Of a DNA stretch of 64,000 bases, positions 1-10,317 are shown piece by piece. Source of the stretch: Odontocerum albicorne. Taxonomy: Eukaryota > Arthropoda > Insecta > Trichoptera > Odontoceridae. The first letter of the stretch is position 1, and each line of letters starts with the position of its first letter. The position numbers and the translations under genes were made by a program. The stretch spans positions 33,179,540 through 33,243,539 of the forward strand of contig OX463839.1 in NCBI GenBank assembly GCA_949825065.1, written 5' to 3'. Under the pieces are notes generated by a model. That model was not told where the DNA came from. It worked only from the letters and a program-made list of their open reading frames with translations, and ran no database searches.

Positions 1-1740
1 TTTGTTGTTTTTTTTAGAATTTTTTTATTTTTTATTTCCATCTTTTGTTCTTTCTTTTATATTTTATCGGTACATAATTCATATGCCGTTTTTTGAGGTA
101 CTTTAAGTATAGTACAGTAAAAAAAAATCAATTCAGAATATCTTAATGAAGTCTAACCAAACTAAATATAATCATTATTTGAGGAGATAACAAAGATATG
201 AACCGAAGAAAAAATACTTCATTTCGCCTCAAGAAAAAATACATTGTTACATTCTTTGAATAAAAACATTTGGTACTATTTTAAAAGTGCATATCGTAAA
301 AAGAAACGGTAATACGAGGGAACAAAAACTTTCAGCTAATAATAATGAGCACCTGGTTTCATTCAATGAACAATAATTAACTTGACTTGAAATTCTTAGA
401 CATAATTTCGGTGTTTTGTTCGAACAATTGCTATTAAGAAAAAATATTACACAAAAAAAAATACTTACCTCTAATAAACAATGTGATTTTGCAATCACAA
501 AATTGCTCAAATAATAAAATTTAATGACGAATTATTAAATTGATGACAATTCATCTGCGAATAAACCGCATTCTTTTTCAGTCACACATAGACTTGGTCT
601 TTTAAAGTTATGCAGAAAAATCAGTTGGCTAATAGTTATTTACGAGGACACACTAGTTAAGCAATAAGAAACTAGTTTTAAAAACTAGAAATAAATGGGA
701 TTTACTAGAATGAGCGCAATGTGCATAAAGTAAAGGTAGAGAGGCCGTTATTCAAAGTTCAATAAGAATATTATACAACATACATAACATTGTAATAAAT
801 ACACAATTCGCAATATTGAAAGTTTGCGACTTTGAAATGAAAGTGTGTTACGGCAATAAATCATAACGAATGCATGGTGTAACTTTAAATATTTTACAAG
901 TGAAGTTCAAGGAGATGTTATAATTATAATGGGAAAATATAACTCAGAAAACGATTTTGTAATGTTCAATATAGTATTTATATTTTAATGGAATATCATC
1001 TAAGTCACATGATAATGCACTCTTCTTATAAGATATTTTGAAGAAAGAAACGAAAATCTTTGAATAAATACCACCTTTACAGGTAGATTGATGTATTATA
1101 GTTTGTATTACAATAAGATGAGATTTTATTAAGTTATGATACTTTAGGTTAAATACATTGAATATTTATTTATTGAATACATCCACAATATTTGAATTGA
1201 GATAAATTAGGTGCAAAGGTGCGCAAAACATAGTATTGCCGGCAATTAACCTTGCATCATCCCACGTTAGACTAACTGACCGCAATTTCTGCTATCACAT
1301 GGTTGGTAAAAAAAGGTAATCATGGCACACAGTGACCTGAAATATTCTCAAACATGTCCACACCAAGCACTTTCACCTTTGTCGCTCTAACATACAAAAT
1401 CAAAGCATTTGTTTATTTTTACATTAATCTTTTACTAAACTTGGAGCGTTCTTGACCTAACCAGACTCATTATCGTTACTCTACACCAGGCCTGGCCAAC
1501 CGAAATTGCCCCCCAACTTTGTTCTAATATTTTTTTCGATAACAGGCTTTACGACGAAATTCGTATTTATTAATTATTTTGGAAGTGATTGATTTGGATG
1601 CGAATCTGAAAAAAAAAACGATACTACAACTAGATATGAAGAGAAATGTATTTGTATGGTAATATAATGACTTAGAATTCGTTATTAATTCGTCAATGTA
1701 TTTGTGTGGTAATAAAAAAAAACGAATTCGTCATATATGA
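1..1740. other. AT-rich non-coding stretch
   Basis: No supported gene. The open frames are short and low in complexity, with no recognisable motif, and I see no tRNA-like box or tandem array. Confidence 0.6.
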
Positions 1741-2690
1741 CCGAAGGCCGCGGGTTAGCAAGTCCTGCTCTACACGTTCCCTTACGTAGATATAGATACT
1801 ATAAAACGTCTCCATTCAGGTCGGTCTATAGTACAGTTTTCCACGTGACCTTACGTCAGGTCGAGACTGCAAATCTTCCTATTGTACTCGTAAAACGGTG
1901 CATAGCATAGTGCAAGTTCGATTCGTCGAGTCCGTTGCGGACGATAAAACATGGGGAGCTTTTGTTCAGCTACCAGGCGAGATACTCAATATGTGACCCA
2001 ACCACCTCCAACGACTCCCTATTGTGGTTATAGGCTGCTTCTGCGTTCGAAGACGAATCGTATCATTCGTCACGTGGTCGTACCATCTGATATCCCTCAT
2101 CCTCTTAAGGCATTTGTTTTTTTAAAACTGAGAAGTTTACTATCTCGGAACTTGGTTGCCGAGATTCAGAGTCGTGTAGTACTTAACAGGCAGGATGCAG
2201 ACGTCAGACACTCGACAATTCGTCTTCAGTCGCTGAAAGTCCCACAAGTACTTCACATTGTTAGAGACCGATGGTAGTACTTATGTAGTACTTATCGTAA
2301 TTTTTGCGCTGCGAGTCATTTCCCTTTTCCCGTGATATCGACCATAAGTCCGTCGCCACTACTATTGTTTTCACACTCAGGTGTGTCACCACCGGAGAAG
2401 GAGTCCCTTTGGGCAGTTCTTTCTTCGTCACTATGTGACGTCGCGCTCATAAAATATAAAGAAGATTTCGATCTTCTAGTGTGAATCATGTTGGATGGGG
2501 CTTATTTTGTCCCCCATAACATCGTGGGTGGAGGTGGGATCGAACTGAACTGAAGTACCTGTCTTAATGGGCAGCTCATATTAGAGACCTCCATGCACAC
2601 CAACCGTGGCACTCAAATACTTAAATTTGTCAACTTTGTTACAGGGACGTTTTATGCACAGGGAATACATTTATCAGTGCCCTTGTCTGT
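1741..2690. other. GC-richer segment with an unassigned 108-codon ORF
   Basis: This segment is clearly richer in G+C than its surroundings. An open frame on the + strand (1951-2277) encodes a basic 108-residue product with no domain I recognise. A TATAAAA-like string lies at about 1799. The stretch from 2340 to 2570 has short phrases (a CAGGTGTG-like string near 2380 and a GGTGGGATCGAACTG string near 2530) that recall LINE or SINE bodies elsewhere in the window. It could be a decayed retroelement or LTR; I would not call the ORF a gene. Confidence 0.3.
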
Positions 2691-2696
2691 TTTTTT

Positions 2697-2880
2697 TTAA
2701 CCCGGCGAGTTTATTGCCATGTGGCAATCTATTCAAACCAACCAGAAATATGTTTTAATGGGCCCTAAGTGAAAACCAGACTGGAATCTCATTTTTTTTA
2801 AATCTGGGTTCCAGCGGGGATCGAACTCGCAATCTCCGGATCGGAAGACAAGCGTCTTACCACCATGCCACGGAGGTCGT
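2697..2880 (-). mobile_element. SINE-1, near full-length, tRNA-derived head
   Basis: Read on the minus strand, the element opens with GACCTCCGTGGCATGGTGG (A-box-like) and has a B-box GAGTTCGATCCC. An A-rich linker and a body with a CTTTCTGGTTGGTTGGAAG-type segment follow, and the end is ATTGCCACATGGCAATAAAC-like plus CTCGCCGGGT. The same layout recurs at least eight times in the window. Confidence 0.85.
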
Positions 2881-4684
2881 CATGTTTAAGTATGTTGCCC
2901 ATTTAGAAATGTGATCATCAAAATAGGATATCTGAATGGAGCATCTCAATACAATGCGGGATTCTTAAAAATTTAATTTTCATTTTAACGATTTGATTTG
3001 CGAGAAATCTTGTAGCCTCGCTGTGGACAATGCTGTACAAATCATCATGCAATGACTGTCGTATGTTGCCACTCAGGACGCATACGAAATATGTGTGTCT
3101 GGCAAAACTGACGTAAGCATGAAGACGTTATAATAATTTTAATCTAATTGCTTTAATAGAAAATATTTTTTTCAAAATAATCACAAACTAAGCTTATGCT
3201 GAAAAGAGCTACGCGAAAAAACCTACCTTTTAAAATTAATGGAGGGTGGGTATTTCGACTTTTTTTTCGCAGTTCGTATACTTGCATGATAAGCGGAACA
3301 CAATAAGAAGTCCCAATAAGCCTGATTGCCACTTAGAAAAAAATATCAGTGCTGGGCAAAAATAAATTCATTTGAAACAAATGTAAGAAGAATCACATTT
3401 GAAAGCTATTGAATTTCATTTTTTCAAGAGACTAAGTGAATCGAAAATGAAGATCACATTTAAAAGCTATTGAATGGCGTTTTTTTCAAGAGACTAAGTT
3501 AATCGAAAATTAAGAAGATCATATTTTAAAGCTATTGAATGGCGTTTTTTCAAGAGACTAAGTGAATCGAAAATGAAGATCACATTTGAAATCTTTTAAA
3601 GAGACTAAGTCATTCGACAATTTAAACACACACAAAACAAAATAGTCAGCTTGGCGAAACAAAAATAATGAAACCAAAGTAATTTGAAATCATAGACTTA
3701 CTTTAATTTGAATGTTTTTTTCCTTGTTTTAATGTTAATATTTACAGATTTTTAAACGTCAGTCAGTGTATAACTATTTATTAATGTGCAAACTTATTTA
3801 ACAAATTATTAATTTATATTTTTTATTTTAATTCATATCATTCTGAAGATGTGGAAGAATTAGAGAAAATTTGAAAAAAACATTATATTACTTCCTTTGT
3901 TTCCGTTCATTATTCTTAAGAAATTCTTTACTCCAGTTCTATCATTTTGGTTTCGATATGTCATTTGTTTTTTACATGAACATTTTACATGAAGGTATTT
4001 TTTTGTAAAACATGTAATGAAAAACAACTTAAAGTTTTCAGGATAAGTTGGTCGGTTGGAAGAAATTGCTGTATATTCTGCCAGATGCACCATGTATAAG
4101 CATGCATGCCCATAAAATATTAAATAAATAGGTGTTTTATTTATGTAAAAGCTATTTTTACCAATATTTGCGTGTTAATGAAGTACATTGTTTTTTTCTT
4201 GAGCGGCATACTATCCTGGGACTTCTGAGTTTTGGTGTGCTATGTGTAGTAATACGTATGTACTTATTTTTTACTGCAAATTATATGAACCATGTCAATG
4301 TTTTGATATTAATATCTTTATTCTAAAATTTTGTATTTCTGTATTCTATGTCACTGATTTTTGGTGAAAAAAAAATGGAAATGGACTGTAGATAAATAAA
4401 TTATGTTAAAATTTAGCGTAATATTTTAATGATATTGTTAACAGGTATTGAAATAAGATTGCAATAATCGAATTACTGACGTCACATACGAGTAACAGTA
4501 AAAACAGAACATTTCGGGGGCGGTATATGGTATTGTATCTAAATCATAGCGCTAAATAATACGACTCATCAATCAGAATAAATATAAATTATCATATATT
4601 ATAACCGGCACAGGACATATGTCGTCAAAGCAGTGTAAACTCGTAATAAATATTTATTTCATATAAATGCAATCCCCGGCACAG
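2881..4684. other. Non-coding, AT-rich, with one tandem array
   Basis: Apart from the tandem array at 3385-3625 I see nothing I can name. The open frames at 3860-4093 (-) and 4132-4326 (+) are low-complexity and have no family resemblance. A TACGAGTA lies at 4487. Confidence 0.5.
3385..3625. repeat. Imperfect tandem repeat, period about 61-65 bp, four copies
   Basis: The phrase ATCACATTTGAAAGCTATTG begins at about 3392, 3453, 3518 and 3579. Each copy except the last is followed by TTTTTTCAAGAGACTAAGTG and AATCGAAAAT. The last copy is truncated. Confidence 0.85.
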
Positions 4685-4828
4685 AGCGATGACACACTCG
4701 CGATTCGCAATAGTCTGGCGAAACCGCTTTATGAATTACTTCAAGGAGATTGAAGTTGACTCGGCAGGTAATGTAAGATTACCGGAAATACACCTTGTTG
4801 ACCAACTAAAGGTCACTAACGAACAACG
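4685..4828 (+). CDS. Candidate internal or first coding exon, unknown protein
   Basis: An ATG at 4689 opens a frame that reads MTHSRFAIVWRNRF, later SAGNVRLPEIHLV and VDQLKVTNEQR, and runs into a good donor, CAACG|GTAAGA, at 4828/4829. An AG that could serve as acceptor (CCCGGCACAG) lies just before it. The residue mix (W, R, N, F and mixed charge) is much more protein-like than any other frame nearby, and the bases are richer in G+C than the flanks. I do not recognise the family. No neighbouring exon is visible, so it could belong to a spread-out gene on the + strand or be a captured fragment. Splice sites and protein-likeness are seen directly; that it is an expressed exon is inference. Confidence 0.4.
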
Positions 4829-5224
4829 GTAAGACTTTTTGAGTAACTGTGCCGAAAATTAAACCAACCATTCAAACATAATTGAAAAATTATATACAGG
4901 TGTATTCATAAGTAGCAATAACATGCATTTAATATTTTGGCCTCCAAATGTTAAGTTGCCTCTTCGTACTGTCGATTGATTTTTCTTTATTGAAGAGACA
5001 TTTTTGGCACATGATTATGTGTCAGTATTATTGTATTACATTTTCACGCGTTAGCTTGGATCTCCATTGAATTGTTTTGAACCCGTTCTAAACGTCAAGA
5101 TTCTCTTTGGCTGTTGGCTTTTATCAAACATTTTCACGTGCCTTCAAGATATAATCTTGTTTATTTGAATTAATTTTTAAACATATTCCACGTGGCTATA
5201 ATAGAAAATAAGACACATACTTAT

Positions 5225-5660
5225 CATTAGTGTCCTTTGCGGGGTGAGCAGAGAGAATAAGATCTCCAAACTTTTCTATTCTTGCCTCCTTCCTCCACAT
5301 TCGTACATCTCACCATGTACAATCATTCATACTCTCACTTTACCTCCTTTCAAAATTTGGTCCACCTGATCCAGTCACGTTTTCCTCGATCTACCTCTTC
5401 CACGCACACCTTGCACTTGTGTACTCTCTTGGTAATTTTTTCTTCACCATTCTCTTCACATATCCAAACCATCTAAAACCTATTTTCTTCACCTCACTTA
5501 AACATTCATTTTATCCATACATTAATTTCTGATGTCTTCATTCCGCTCTCGTTCATAACAGTACATCGACACTCGAAATTGTTTTCTTAGTGCAAGCATC
5601 TTTACATCTTATTTTTCTTCTTCTTCTGCCAAATCGAAGTTCCTTCTGCCAAATCGAAAA
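5225..5660 (-). mobile_element. LINE fragment, C-terminal region after reverse transcriptase
   Basis: The minus strand carries decayed codons for the region downstream of a LINE reverse transcriptase: a W-L-D-x-V-D-type segment, a basic stretch and the terminal block read from the CCTTTGCGGGGTGAGC motif. It is clearly homologous to 26990-27200 plus 27545-27740. It keeps an undisturbed TA at 5304-5305, where the copy at 27070 has six extra bases. Stops and frameshifts make it non-coding. Confidence 0.75.
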
Positions 5661-5969
5661 TCCATACGTCAAAGTGGGATAAAAAAATGGTATTTTTAAA
5701 AAGGGTAATCTATCCACTGTTCTTGATAGCCTGAAAATAATAATTCTTAATATATTGTGGGTCTTAAAATCTCTCGAGTGTCATAATAATAATCAATTGT
5801 CAAGTGTTCAAAATTGTTTATTATTCGGCAAGATATTGTTTGTTACATACTTGTTTCACGCATATACGCTTAAATCAAAGTATAAAACATCGCTTTATTT
5901 TAATAAATTTCTTTTTTTGTGAATCAATTATTTAGAATTTATTAATAAAATTTAAATAAAACTATTTTT

Positions 5970-6250
5970 TGTGAAAAAGAGTACGTTAAGGCGGTTTGGA
6001 CATGTTGAACGGATAAGTCACGAAGGTTGACTAAACAAATTTATAATGCAAAGATGATTGGGATCGTAGTCGAGAATGACCGAAAAAAGTATGGTTGGAT
6101 CAAGTGAATGGACTTTTGAAAGAAGGAAAGGTACGGGAGTAAGAGAAACAGAAGGAACTGCATGAGAAAATATAAGACTGTGGAGGAGGCGATGAAGTTT
6201 GCCGTGATAGGAAAGTTTGGCGCTGCCTACCTCAACAGGCAAACGATATG
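5970..6250 (+). mobile_element. LINE 3' fragment
   Basis: The + strand gives GGTTTGGACATGTTGAACGG (from R-W-F-G-H-V-E-R), then TGGTTGGATCAAGTGAATGG (W-L-D-Q-V-N) and GGACTTTTGAAAGAAGGAAA (L-L-K-E-G-K). It aligns with 12985-13410 and 39715-39790 plus 40225-40400. It is broken by several stops. Confidence 0.75.
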
Positions 6251-6945
6251 ATATATTTACTATATCACAAGCATTTTTTTTATTATTTGACACAAAAAAT
6301 TTAAGATGGCAGTTCAAAAATAGATATTTTTACATGAATTATTCACACGCTTTTCATTATTGCCAATATTGGCAACAGTCCATAACATCCCATTGACGGA
6401 TGCCAGCGTTTCAAAGAACTGTTGTAGCATCGATTTTCAATAAAATAATATTATTAAGAAATTGTAATTTATTTTTATCAAACACTGTTTATTCCACTTT
6501 TTTCCCACCACCCATCACCCACCACAATGATACTAATTCCCACCACCCACCACAATGATACTAATTCCACCTTTTATCCCACAAATGGCGAAAATATATA
6601 ACCTCCACAACGTTAATGCCTTAACTATAAACAACATTATTAAGAAACATACTAAGGATAACGTGGACTCTTCGGGTGAGTACTTCAAATGTGCACTCTA
6701 TAGCTGGAACTGGAGCACAAAAATATTGAAATCATAATGGCTAAGCATTTATTTGAAGTGAGCCTTGCGTGATGAATGTGGCCTTCCACATATCGCCACA
6801 TTAATGTAAAACCATCACCACTTCAAATTATTTATAAAATGACTCGTCAAATGTAAACAAGACATAGTGAGTTGAAAGCAACATTACTGAACTATACTGC
6901 TGTGTCATATTTATTACCCTTTTGTTATAAACAATACCTATACAA
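6251..6945. other. Non-coding, with a 28-bp tandem duplication
   Basis: The only structure I can see is a 28-bp duplication around 6513-6568, in which CACAATGATACTAATTCC occurs at 6523 and 6551. The 17-mer CACAATGATACTAATTC also appears at 7610, about 1 kb away. Confidence 0.6.
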
Positions 6946-7075
6946 CCTGGCGAGTTTATTTCCAAACCAAACAAAAAAAAAAGAAGCTTGAAGAGGATTT
7001 TTTTAAAAAACGGGTACCAATGGAAATTGAATACTTATGTTAAACTTGGGTTAGAATAGAAGACAGGCGTCTTAA
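6946..7075 (-). mobile_element. SINE-1, degenerate copy
   Basis: Begins ACAACCTGGCGAGTTTATT, the reverse complement of the SINE-1 end. The middle is eroded to A-runs, and a remnant of the head (AGACAGGCGTCTTA) lies near 7060. Confidence 0.6.
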
Positions 7076-7164
7076 AAAAATAATATTCGATAAATAATTT
7101 CATTATTTATATCAAGAGCTACGTTTGTCTGTATTTTACAACTTAATATAAATAACGAAATCAT

Positions 7165-7270
7165 TGAGGGAGTCCGATAGTATAAATTGCTGTCTGAACG
7201 ATCATCGAATCAGTCTCAAGAGAAGAGTGGAGATGGCACGAAACTGTTTCTTCAAAATACTGGAGTAAGG
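7165..7270 (+). mobile_element. Short LINE remnant
   Basis: The + strand reads ISLKRRVEMARNCFFKILE, which resembles the I-x-x-R-I-E-x-A-R-x-x-F-x-K-M block that follows the catalytic region in many insect LINE reverse transcriptases. No more of the element is visible on either side. Confidence 0.4.
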
Positions 7271-8052
7271 AAAGCATTCGGGATAGGAAGTAGACACACG
7301 TATGGCGGTAATAAACTATAATGGTTGGATTAACAAAGTTATATTTAGTCAAGTATTCAAAATGTAAACATTGCATGTAATCACACGAGACGCGCTTTAA
7401 AAGGAAGGTCAGATATAATATTAAAAAAAATACAATCAAGATAAATAATTTACTAACAGTAATCTGCAAACCTTTTTTACGTTTGATACTCACAGTTTTT
7501 TCCATACTTATTTATCTTTTTCTTTAAAGCTCCTCTCCTCATAGGAGGTTGGCTATCATCATTGTTATATGTACCTTTGAGGTAGCAACTCTTAACAAAG
7601 GTATTGTGTCACAATGATACTAATTCTATTTATTTTTCAAGCAGGAGATGCGTCTTATTCTTGTAATTGTACCCTGATTTTTCCCCTCCAATATTAGTTG
7701 AAACAACTCATATTTTTCTCCTCGCATTATATGCAAGAAGTATTCTTATTTTTTCATGGTGTATATGTTAATACTTCTCTATATTTATTCTTCAGTTTCA
7801 AGATCCTCAGTGAAATACAGGCAAAAGCCTAGTTTACTGGGGATACGACAAATTAAAGGCGACAAACCCAGATCCATTATAATAATGTATGTCCAAATTA
7901 AATTACCTGTTGTTTTTTCGCAAATTATGTATATTTCTTGTCATGTGTAATAATAAATAATAAATAAATAAATAAAAAAATATGTCATCATTACGGAATT
8001 TGTCGACATGATATTCTGTATTCTTCGACATCGCCGCATTTAAAAACTATTA
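7271..8052. other. AT-rich non-coding stretch
   Basis: I see nothing beyond the repeated 17-mer at 7610 and an (AAAT)n-like tract at about 7950-7975. Confidence 0.5.
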
Positions 8053-8110
8053 ATTATAGTTAAGGCGCGTCAACACAGTAGATATTTATAGTTAAGGCGT
8101 CAACACAGTA
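8053..8110. repeat. About 30-bp tandem duplication
   Basis: TAGTTAAGGCG(CG)TCAACACAGTAGATATTTA occurs twice head to tail. The first copy has two extra bases. Confidence 0.8.
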
Positions 8111-8365
8111 GATATTTAAATATATTTTAATTGGTTTACTAACACACTTTTCCAATTAAGATAATGGCATGAACCGATTTTAAGATATTCGCCTCATCAT
8201 CAGGAGAGCTCAAACAAAGCTCATCGAGTTCTAACAGGGAGCTCGATGGGTTTTGTTTGAGCTCTCCTGATGATGAGGTGATACCCTTGAAACGTGTAGG
8301 GTCATACTGCCATCTTATGTGAAAAAAAACAGTACTTTAGTAAATCAATTAAAACATTTCAAAAG
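8108..8365. repeat. Large inverted repeat with a strong central hairpin
   Basis: The core arms are 8192-8228 and 8242-8278: 37 bp each with a few mismatches and a 13-nt loop. Each arm contains CTCATCATCAGGAGAGCTC or its complement. Outside the core, weaker inverted similarity continues for about 80 bp. For example, ...AGTAAATCAATTAAAACA near 8338-8356 mirrors TTTTAATTGGTTTACT near 8126-8141. The whole looks like two head-to-head copies of a sequence of about 120 bp, as in foldback-like elements or the partial terminal repeats of Penelope-like elements. No coding region is associated. Confidence 0.75.
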
Positions 8366-8545
8366 CATCCAGTTTTTTTGTGCTAGCCTAAGTCTTCATG
8401 CTTCAACACGATAGAAAAGAACTATAACATACTATAGTTATCGACATGATAGTCGATAATATTATAGATCCGTGGTGAATTGTTGAATAATCTGGTCAAG
8501 TACTGACTGATAGTAATACAGCTTATCACCATGTGACGTGTCCAT

Positions 8546-8630
8546 CTAATACAATATTTTTAAATTTATATTTATTCTAAAACATGTGTCCCAATCTTGG
8601 TTCAAACGAATGAATAATATATTGTATTAG
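8546..8630. repeat. Small inverted repeat, MITE-like
   Basis: CTAATACAATAT near 8548 and its exact complement ATATTGTATTAG near 8620 bound about 85 bp of AT-rich sequence. This is too short to classify. Confidence 0.45.
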
Positions 8631-8732
8631 GTGAATTTAGATTAAATCAGGAGAGAGCACACTTTACGCAAGTTGTCCGGTCAGGAGTTAAGACAAAATA
8701 AAACCTCATGTTTTATGCTTTGACGTGTGACC

Positions 8733-8772
8733 CAAGAAACCGGAATATAAAGTTTTATATTCTGGTTTCTTG
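8733..8772. repeat. 17-bp-arm hairpin
   Basis: Arms 8733-8749 and 8756-8772 (CAAGAAACCGGAATATA against its complement, one mismatch), with a 6-nt loop. No flanking U-tract or gene suggests a terminator role. Confidence 0.7.
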
Positions 8773-9182
8773 AATCTTACCGAAAATAAGAAAAAAAAAG
8801 AGTACAAGGTAAAGTAAAAAATAAGGAAAACTATTTAAATACGTTAAAATAGAAGCTGTGCAAATAAATTGAGCATTTTTTTTCTTTGACCTTATAAATC
8901 CGCATTATATGTTCTGAAATAACAAATTATTAAAAAAATAAAACAACAAGGCTCTAATATTGTTTTTTTTATAACTGTGTTTAACCTTAAGCATGTAACT
9001 CTCATGTATCTTAGTTGGAGAACATCAAACTTGGCGAAATTCACCGAAGGTCAAACTGGGAAAATTGATGTGCAAAGCAGGTTATTTCAACAGTACTATT
9101 TTTGTCAATTATGTTTATGTACATTATTTAAGAAAACTCTATTTTATGAGTAATTGTACTGTTATATATTGTATTTCACTTG
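8773..9182. other. AT-rich non-coding stretch
   Basis: I see nothing to report here. Confidence 0.5.
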
Positions 9183-9355
9183 TACTAGTGGGGTAGTTGG
9201 TACGAGACGGGTCAACCAACCCATCGGTTGCGAGTTCGATTCCCATTGGTACCCAACATTTTGAAAATGTTCCAGTTTTCTCTTAAGGCCTCTTTAACGT
9301 TCTGATTAGTTTGAAGAGATTGCCACGTGGAAATATGCTTGTAAGGTTGTACAAC
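9183..9355 (+). mobile_element. SINE-1, full-length, + strand
   Basis: A tRNA-like head (GGGGTAGTTGGTACGAG as A-box, GCGAGTTCGATTCCC as B-box) is followed by CAGTTTTCTCTTAAGGCCTC and GAAGAGATTGCCACGTGG, then GGTTGTACAACTG. Confidence 0.85.
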
Positions 9356-9433
9356 TGTAATGTATACTGTATATAACTAAAGTTAAACACGATGCACTCA
9401 AATTCATTTTATTACATTTTCGTTGTATCCAGT

Positions 9434-9508
9434 ACAACCTGGCGGACTCATTGCCATGTGGTAATATCATCCAACCAACCAGAAAGACGTTAAAGAGGTC
9501 TTAAACCT
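9434..9508 (-). mobile_element. SINE-1 body only
   Basis: ACAACCTGGCGGACTCATTG and CCAACCAACCAGAAAGACG are the reverse complement of the SINE-1 body. The tRNA-like head is missing, consistent with 5' truncation on insertion. It lies about 80 bp from the 9183 copy, in the opposite orientation. Confidence 0.8.
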
Positions 9509-10200
9509 TTAGATGCGAGGTACGAATAATTCCGAATCACCGTGTACGTCTCTCAAGTGCGAAGTTCAGATTTATCCCACGCTCTGTAAAAATCCGCAGG
9601 TTTTGAGTGTGAGGTGCGGCTACGTCCGAATACTATTGAGTAGAACTTTTTCACCAACTCCTAACATTTTTTCGTAAAAAAATGCACACATGGTCTTTCT
9701 ACGCGTGTTTCAAATTTTGTTAAGAATTTGTCACCGAAAATTAGTCTCACCCTTGAGATTTGTTTATTCAAATATAAAAAATATTGTCAACGTTTGACTC
9801 GAGATTTTACGTAGAATGGTAATTCATAATTTATAAAAAAAAAATTTTTTGAAAAATATATTTCTAATATTATATTTTTATTTCATTTTCAGATAAAACC
9901 CGGAAAATTGTTGTTTTATTTTTTTAAAGTTGTATGCTCTTTATTATTACTAAGTTTAAACAAATGAATTTCAACAAAAAAATATTTTTTTTGGCCCTTT
10001 TTCTCCTGATTTCCTTTTAATTAATAATATTTTTTTTTTATTTAATTCTGAAGGTGAATATAGATGCAGCAGATTATGACTATATACTCGTAAATATAAA
10101 AATTCGCAATTATATCATCAACTTTATTTTTAATGGATAATTGATTCATTTCGTGACTTTTTACGAAATTTTATTCAGCACTTAAAGAGTTAAGTTAACA
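9509..10200. other. Non-coding stretch
   Basis: I see no gene. The first 150 bases are somewhat richer in G+C than the remainder. A TACTCGTA lies at 10085. Confidence 0.5.
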
Positions 10201-10212
10201 AGACTAGAATCC

Positions 10213-10302
10213 TTTTTATAAAATCTGGGTTCCAAAAGGAAATCGAACCCGCAATCTCCGGGTTGGGAGATGTGTCATACCGACAATGCCACGGAGATTG
10301 TC
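10213..10302 (-). mobile_element. SINE-1 head fragment abutting a LINE 3' end
   Basis: On the minus strand ACAATCTCCGTGGCATTG is the A-box part and GGTTCGATTTCC (complement of GGAAATCGAACC) the B-box. The SINE body is missing. It lies directly downstream, on the same strand, of the LINE 3' end at about 10318. Confidence 0.75.
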
Positions 10303-10317
10303 TAGTATAACCTGAAA

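Noticed and set aside
2810..2880. tRNA gene
   Set aside because: A- and B-boxes are present, but the sequence continues into a SINE body, the stems are poor and the same head recurs in SINEs; the other tRNA-like heads were rejected for the same reason.
4622..4660. AACTCGTA, GACTCGTA, TGCTCGTA and TACGAGTT strings as footprints
   Set aside because: Each has a mismatch to the 8-mer; they may be decayed footprints but were not counted.
8267..8303. Hammerhead ribozyme: CTGATGA (8267), GAAAC (8289), GTC (8301)
   Set aside because: Stem III would have only two base pairs, and the sequences expected to form stem I do not pair. I keep the inverted repeat as a finding but not a ribozyme call.
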